Source of the DNA: an uncultured Odoribacter sp.
GTDB taxonomy: Bacteria; Bacteroidota; Bacteroidia; Bacteroidales; Marinifilaceae
DNA length: 6,501 bases
Direction: 5' to 3'
NCBI GenBank assembly: GCA_905204385.1
Contig: CAJKZL010000183.1
Span: 1 to 6,501, forward strand
Translations under genes and position numbers: made by a program
The notes under the pieces: model-generated
Databases searched by the model: none
Told to the model about the DNA's origin: nothing
Seen by the model: the letters and a program-made list of their open reading frames with translations, nothing else
Shown here: in pieces, positions 4,154 through 6,501 of the stretch
How positions within the stretch are numbered: the first letter of the stretch is position 1
Layout: every line of letters begins with the position of its first letter

Positions 4154-6501
4154 AAGGAAAGAGCAACGATATGCGCAAGATCGGGAGAAACGCAACGAAT
4201 CCATGAGCAGAGATTTACCCATTTCCTTGCTGATTTCAGACGTATGGCTTGTAAATTCAGCGAAAAGATCGCGATAATCACTCCTTATGAAAGTATTTCC
4301 TACCGGAATTTAGAGGAGTGGAGCGACTGCATCGCTGCTCTGATCCGGAAAGAAGGCAAAGGAAGACCGGTGGGAGTTTGTTTGGAACGTAACTGCAACT
4401 ATGTTGGAATTATTTTAGGGATACTTAAGTCAGGCCTTCCTTATGTCCCGTTAGATGCTGCCTATCCTTTGGAACGCTTGAAATTTATGGCCCGGGACTG
4501 TGGTATGCGAACCGTAGTGACACAGGAAAATCTGGCAGGAAAGACAGGATGCCGGGTAGAGTTGTATATAGAAAAATTGAAGGAGATAAAAACAAAAACA
4601 AAAACTCTTGTTCCTACTGAATGGAAAGAAGAGCGGACAGTCTATATCATCTATACTTCCGGAACTACCGGAAAACCGAAAGGAGTGCCTATTGCCTATG
4701 GACAATTGCAGAGTATGATCCGGAATGCTGTAAAATTATTTTGTCTTACTTCCGAAGCTATACAGATGCAATTTGCCAATTTGGCCTTCGATGCTTCGGT
4801 AATGGAAATTTTTCCCGCTTTATCCGTGGGAGCGAGTTTGTGTTTGGTTCCGGAGAACGTGCGAAAGAATCCGTTTCTATTGGTGAATTTTATTCTGGAA
4901 TACAAGGTTACAACGGCCTATATAGCTCCGGTTATTTTGTCGCGTATGGAAGGACAATTGCCCGGTTTGAAGGTATTGTCGGTGGGCGGTGAGAGTACTC
5001 CGGCCGATGCCCTCCGGCGGTGGAGTAAAGGACGGTATTTGATGAATTTATACGGTCCGACGGAATGTACTGTATTTGCGACTGCTTGCAGGGTGAAAGA
5101 AAGAGGCCTGTCCAACGATATAGGTGCGGTTGTGGAGGGGATGTGTGCTTATGTGATGGATGAGTATGGGCGTTTATTGCCGATAGGCGTAAGCGGAGAA
5201 TTGTGCCTGGGAGGACAACAATTGACGTCGGGCTATTTGAATCGGGATGATCTGAACCGGAAAAAATTCATCATGTTGAATGGATATCATGGTCCGCTCA
5301 GGCTATATCGAACCGGAGATAGAGTCGTGCGGAAAGCAAACGGGCATTTTTTGTTTTTAGGCAGAATAGATTCACAGGTTAAAATCCGCGGTTTTCGTGT
5401 CGAACTGGGGGAAATAGAGGCTACTTTAAATCGATTGAAAGGTGTTCGGCATGCTCTTGTTATGATAAAAGGTGAGGGAGAACAGGGCAAGCTGGTGGCC
5501 TACGTTCAGCCGGATAAGCAATGGGATTGTGGATCGGATTATTGGCGGGAACAGTTGATGCTGCAACTACCTTCGTATATGCAACCGTCCTCTTATGTGT
5601 CAGTAGACGCTTTTCCATTGACTCCAAGCGGTAAGATAGATCGTCGGCGATTGCCTGAACCCGAAGAAAACCGGAAGGAGTATATTGCTCCGGCAAACCG
5701 GACGGAAAGTGATCTTGCTCGGATTGCCGGAAAGCTTTTGAATATATCTGTGCTTAGTGTTGCAGAAGATTTGTTTTATTATGGGCTAAGTTCCCTTACG
5801 GCTGTTATTTTATCGGAAGAAGCTGAACGAATGGGTATAAAATTGCCTGTATCTATTATTTACCGGGAACGTACCTTACAAAAAATGGCTAGAGTTTGTG
5901 GGAAAAGCAACATCTGTTATTGGTACACTCCTCCTCGTAGTCGGGGCCCGGTGGTGGTGCTCATATGCGGTCACTCGGATTTTGATCCTCTATTGCGCCC
6001 GTTGGCTGATGAATTGAAAACCCGGTATGCTGAATTGGTGGTGATCAGTTATCATGATTATGATGCTGCATTACCGGATTCGGCCGATTTTAAGACGTTA
6101 TTGGCCCTATATGAGCGTGAAATAGCAGGTTTACTGCCTTACGGTAGTTTTATATATGCCTTTACCGGCCATTGTTTCGGGGGGGAGATTGCATATGCTT
6201 TGGCGGCTCGCTGGGCTGTAGTCCATGCAGCATGTCCCGAAGTGTGGATGTTCAATTCGCTGGCTATTCGTAATATGCCGGAAAATTGGATAAAGACCCG
6301 TTCCCTCTGTTCCGATAGCCAGCAAATATTGTGGGAAATAACGCTCAGGAAACAAAAGCAGACGGCTTGTCTCGTTCAGTCGGAACATCTTCCTGTCTAT
6401 AGAGGAAGGGTAGTGCTGTTTGTGGCTTCCCGGTTTACCTCCCACCTGGCCGGACCGGGTTTACCGGGCCTGTCCGATCATAAAGTCCTCCGATATATGA
6501 A
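2894..6501 (+). CDS. Nonribosomal peptide synthetase module, C-A-T-TE (3' end outside window)
   Basis: An open frame of 1202 codons plus two bases runs off the right edge. ATG 2894 is the first ATG, GTG or TTG after an in-frame stop at 2843-2845, and it keeps the condensation motif LNRWQKRFW near the N-terminus. Domain order: condensation (about 1-420; HHICVD at 125-130), adenylation (about 436-925; YTSGTTGKPKG at 587-597, NLYGPTE at 718-724, YRTGDR at 805-810, GRIDSQVKIRGFRVELGEIE at 823-842, PLTPSGK at 908-914), carrier (about 930-1000; phosphopantetheine Ser967) and thioesterase (from about 1016; GHCFGG at 1092-1097). It should activate one amino acid as AMP ester, load it on the carrier arm, condense it with an upstream acyl or peptidyl donor, and release the product. 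Starting with a condensation domain implies a partner carrier in trans. The A-domain substrate is not assigned. A TonB-dependent receptor gene lies immediately upstream. The cysteine in the thioesterase is unusual. The catalytic histidine of the thioesterase is expected beyond the window edge. Confidence 0.96.
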   Translation, partial: MIELNRWQKRFWVDSLLQRGNAANIAFIFRVTGPLNIEIFTESVRNIVRRTESLRCVCRNDEGGAVLAEAAEGELCIESLGTDGKQEDDLDAFGQRLFDLEKDLPLRISIRKESFDRFRIVFVFHHICVDLVSLADFWDQLSVHYTVLLKRGILKPTVRPVLKDYLKLEKNQDPQLLKAGIKYWRQYIERVQPVVILPSGTSKAGCIFFDLGPRLHSRVSKLARELKTTPFRVLMSAWLWTLSAYSGNRCPAFSYAVNVRPVECSGLIAPFVNNLPWGMNLEDNPSFRTTVAECTHQRQESRKYQEISITDILESLRRAGVVKQGEPFLNTAVNYAPWGNSQRLELTGTVVEFERRIATDSYFDLTLEIEPEAPGHCRMIYNNNLSRGIIEGMERFWIRTLNRVCRNADVRFAEIPLLTPKERATICARSGETQRIHEQRFTHFLADFRRMACKFSEKIAIITPYESISYRNLEEWSDCIAALIRKEGKGRPVGVCLERNCNYVGIILGILKSGLPYVPLDAAYPLERLKFMARDCGMRTVVTQENLAGKTGCRVELYIEKLKEIKTKTKTLVPTEWKEERTVYIIYTSGTTGKPKGVPIAYGQLQSMIRNAVKLFCLTSEAIQMQFANLAFDASVMEIFPALSVGASLCLVPENVRKNPFLLVNFILEYKVTTAYIAPVILSRMEGQLPGLKVLSVGGESTPADALRRWSKGRYLMNLYGPTECTVFATACRVKERGLSNDIGAVVEGMCAYVMDEYGRLLPIGVSGELCLGGQQLTSGYLNRDDLNRKKFIMLNGYHGPLRLYRTGDRVVRKANGHFLFLGRIDSQVKIRGFRVELGEIEATLNRLKGVRHALVMIKGEGEQGKLVAYVQPDKQWDCGSDYWREQLMLQLPSYMQPSSYVSVDAFPLTPSGKIDRRRLPEPEENRKEYIAPANRTESDLARIAGKLLNISVLSVAEDLFYYGLSSLTAVILSEEAERMGIKLPVSIIYRERTLQKMARVCGKSNICYWYTPPRSRGPVVVLICGHSDFDPLLRPLADELKTRYAELVVISYHDYDAALPDSADFKTLLALYEREIAGLLPYGSFIYAFTGHCFGGEIAYALAARWAVVHAACPEVWMFNSLAIRNMPENWIKTRSLCSDSQQILWEITLRKQKQTACLVQSEHLPVYRGRVVLFVASRFTSHLAGPGLPGLSDHKVLRYM
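4199..5668 (+). other. NRPS adenylation (A) domain
   Basis: Residues about 436-925 with motifs in the expected order: ISYRNLEE (A1 region, 468-475), LKSGLPYVPLDAAYP (511-525), YTSGTTGKPKG (587-597), FDASVMEIF (632-640), NLYGPTE (718-724), GELCLGGQQLTSGY (768-781), YRTGDR (805-810), GRIDSQVKIRGFR (823-835) and PLTPSGK (908-914, catalytic Lys914). Hand alignment to GrsA gives pocket residues D633, A634, M637, Y676, S696, G698, L719, V727, F728, K914. The Asp at the first position indicates an alpha-amino acid; most other positions are hydrophobic or small. The code does not match one I recognise, so no substrate is named. Confidence 0.92.
4588..4605 (+). repeat. Three tandem AAAAAC hexamers in the adenylation domain
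   Basis: The hexamer AAAAAC occurs three times in a row and encodes a Lys-Thr-Lys-Thr-Lys-Thr stretch (566-571) in the loop between motifs A2 and A3. Loss or gain of whole units keeps the reading frame; slippage within the A5 runs would not. Confidence 0.7.
5681..5893 (+). other. NRPS peptidyl-carrier (T/PCP) domain
   Basis: Residues about 930-1000, starting at APANRTESDLARIAGKLL. The phosphopantetheine site reads DLFYYGLSSLTA; Ser967 (codon 5792-5794) aligns with the modified serine of the usual GG(H/D)SL motif. The motif is divergent (GLSSL) but keeps the serine and the following leucine, so the domain should be a working carrier after modification by a phosphopantetheinyl transferase, which is not encoded in this window. 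Confidence 0.87.
5939..6501 (+). other. NRPS C-terminal thioesterase (TE) domain, cysteine-type, truncated by the window edge
   Basis: Residues about 1016 to the edge show an alpha/beta-hydrolase start (GPVVVLICGHSDFDPLLRPLADEL, in two pieces of the first strand and helix) and the nucleophile elbow FTGHCFGGEIAYALAARWA, in which Cys1094 (codon 6173-6175) replaces the usual serine. The strand carrying the acid residue reads VWMFNS, with Asn1121 where LLD or VDS places the catalytic aspartate. The strand YRGRVVLFVASR at about 1169-1180 is the one that precedes the catalytic histidine loop; that histidine should lie outside the window. Cysteine-type NRPS thioesterases are known from beta-lactone and monocyclic beta-lactam pathways (obafluorin, sulfazecin), so the product release may differ from simple hydrolysis; this is inference. 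Confidence 0.85.

Noticed and set aside
3839..4281. Three overlapping open frames on the - strand
   Set aside because: They lie fully inside the NRPS condensation/adenylation region, compete with each other in different frames, and have no domain features.
4621..4992. Open frame of 123 codons on the + strand in another frame
   Set aside because: The NRPS frame across this stretch carries motifs A3 and A4, so this is an out-of-frame shadow.
6131..6445. Open frame of 104 codons on the - strand
   Set aside because: It is antisense to the thioesterase domain, whose nucleophile elbow and strands are clear on the + strand.
1..6501. CRISPR array, tRNA, rRNA, insertion sequence or attachment site
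   Set aside because: No spaced repeats, no cloverleaf or rRNA signatures, and no transposase or integrase motifs were seen; the window is almost fully coding.

Overview
The window reads as part of a Bacteroidota genome, most likely Bacteroidales. This is inferred from the outer-membrane TonB-dependent receptor with a helical N-terminal extension, the A/T-rich gene leaders with weak Shine-Dalgarno sequences, and the codon use; no taxonomic marker gene is present. All recognisable genes lie on the + strand with short gaps, and no terminator hairpin is visible between them, so they look like one transcription unit entering from the left and leaving to the right.

Layout: positions 1-365 hold the C-terminal end of a PPM/SpoIIE-type (RsbU-like) serine/threonine phosphatase whose beginning is outside the window. 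Positions 437-2836 (or 383-2836 with an upstream start) encode a complete TonB-dependent outer-membrane receptor: signal peptide, a short helical repeat-like domain, TonB box, plug and beta-barrel. After a 57-base A/T-rich gap, 2894-6501 encodes a large nonribosomal peptide synthetase (NRPS), open to the right edge (1202 codons visible without a stop). Its domains run condensation - adenylation - carrier (T) - thioesterase, a single terminating module.

How they may work together (inference): the synthetase would join one amino acid to a partner supplied by another carrier protein or NRPS and release the product through its thioesterase. The receptor next door could import that product, for example as a metal chelate, or another ligand. 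The phosphatase could belong to a regulatory switch upstream of the cluster, or simply be a neighbour. Nothing in the sequence proves that the product is a siderophore.

The most notable point is the thioesterase. Its nucleophile motif reads GHCFGG, with cysteine where serine is usual, and the position where these enzymes normally carry the catalytic aspartate reads asparagine (FNS). Together with an unassigned adenylation specificity code (D-A-M-Y-S-G-L-V-F-K by manual alignment to GrsA), this points to an NRPS with potentially unusual release chemistry and an unknown product.
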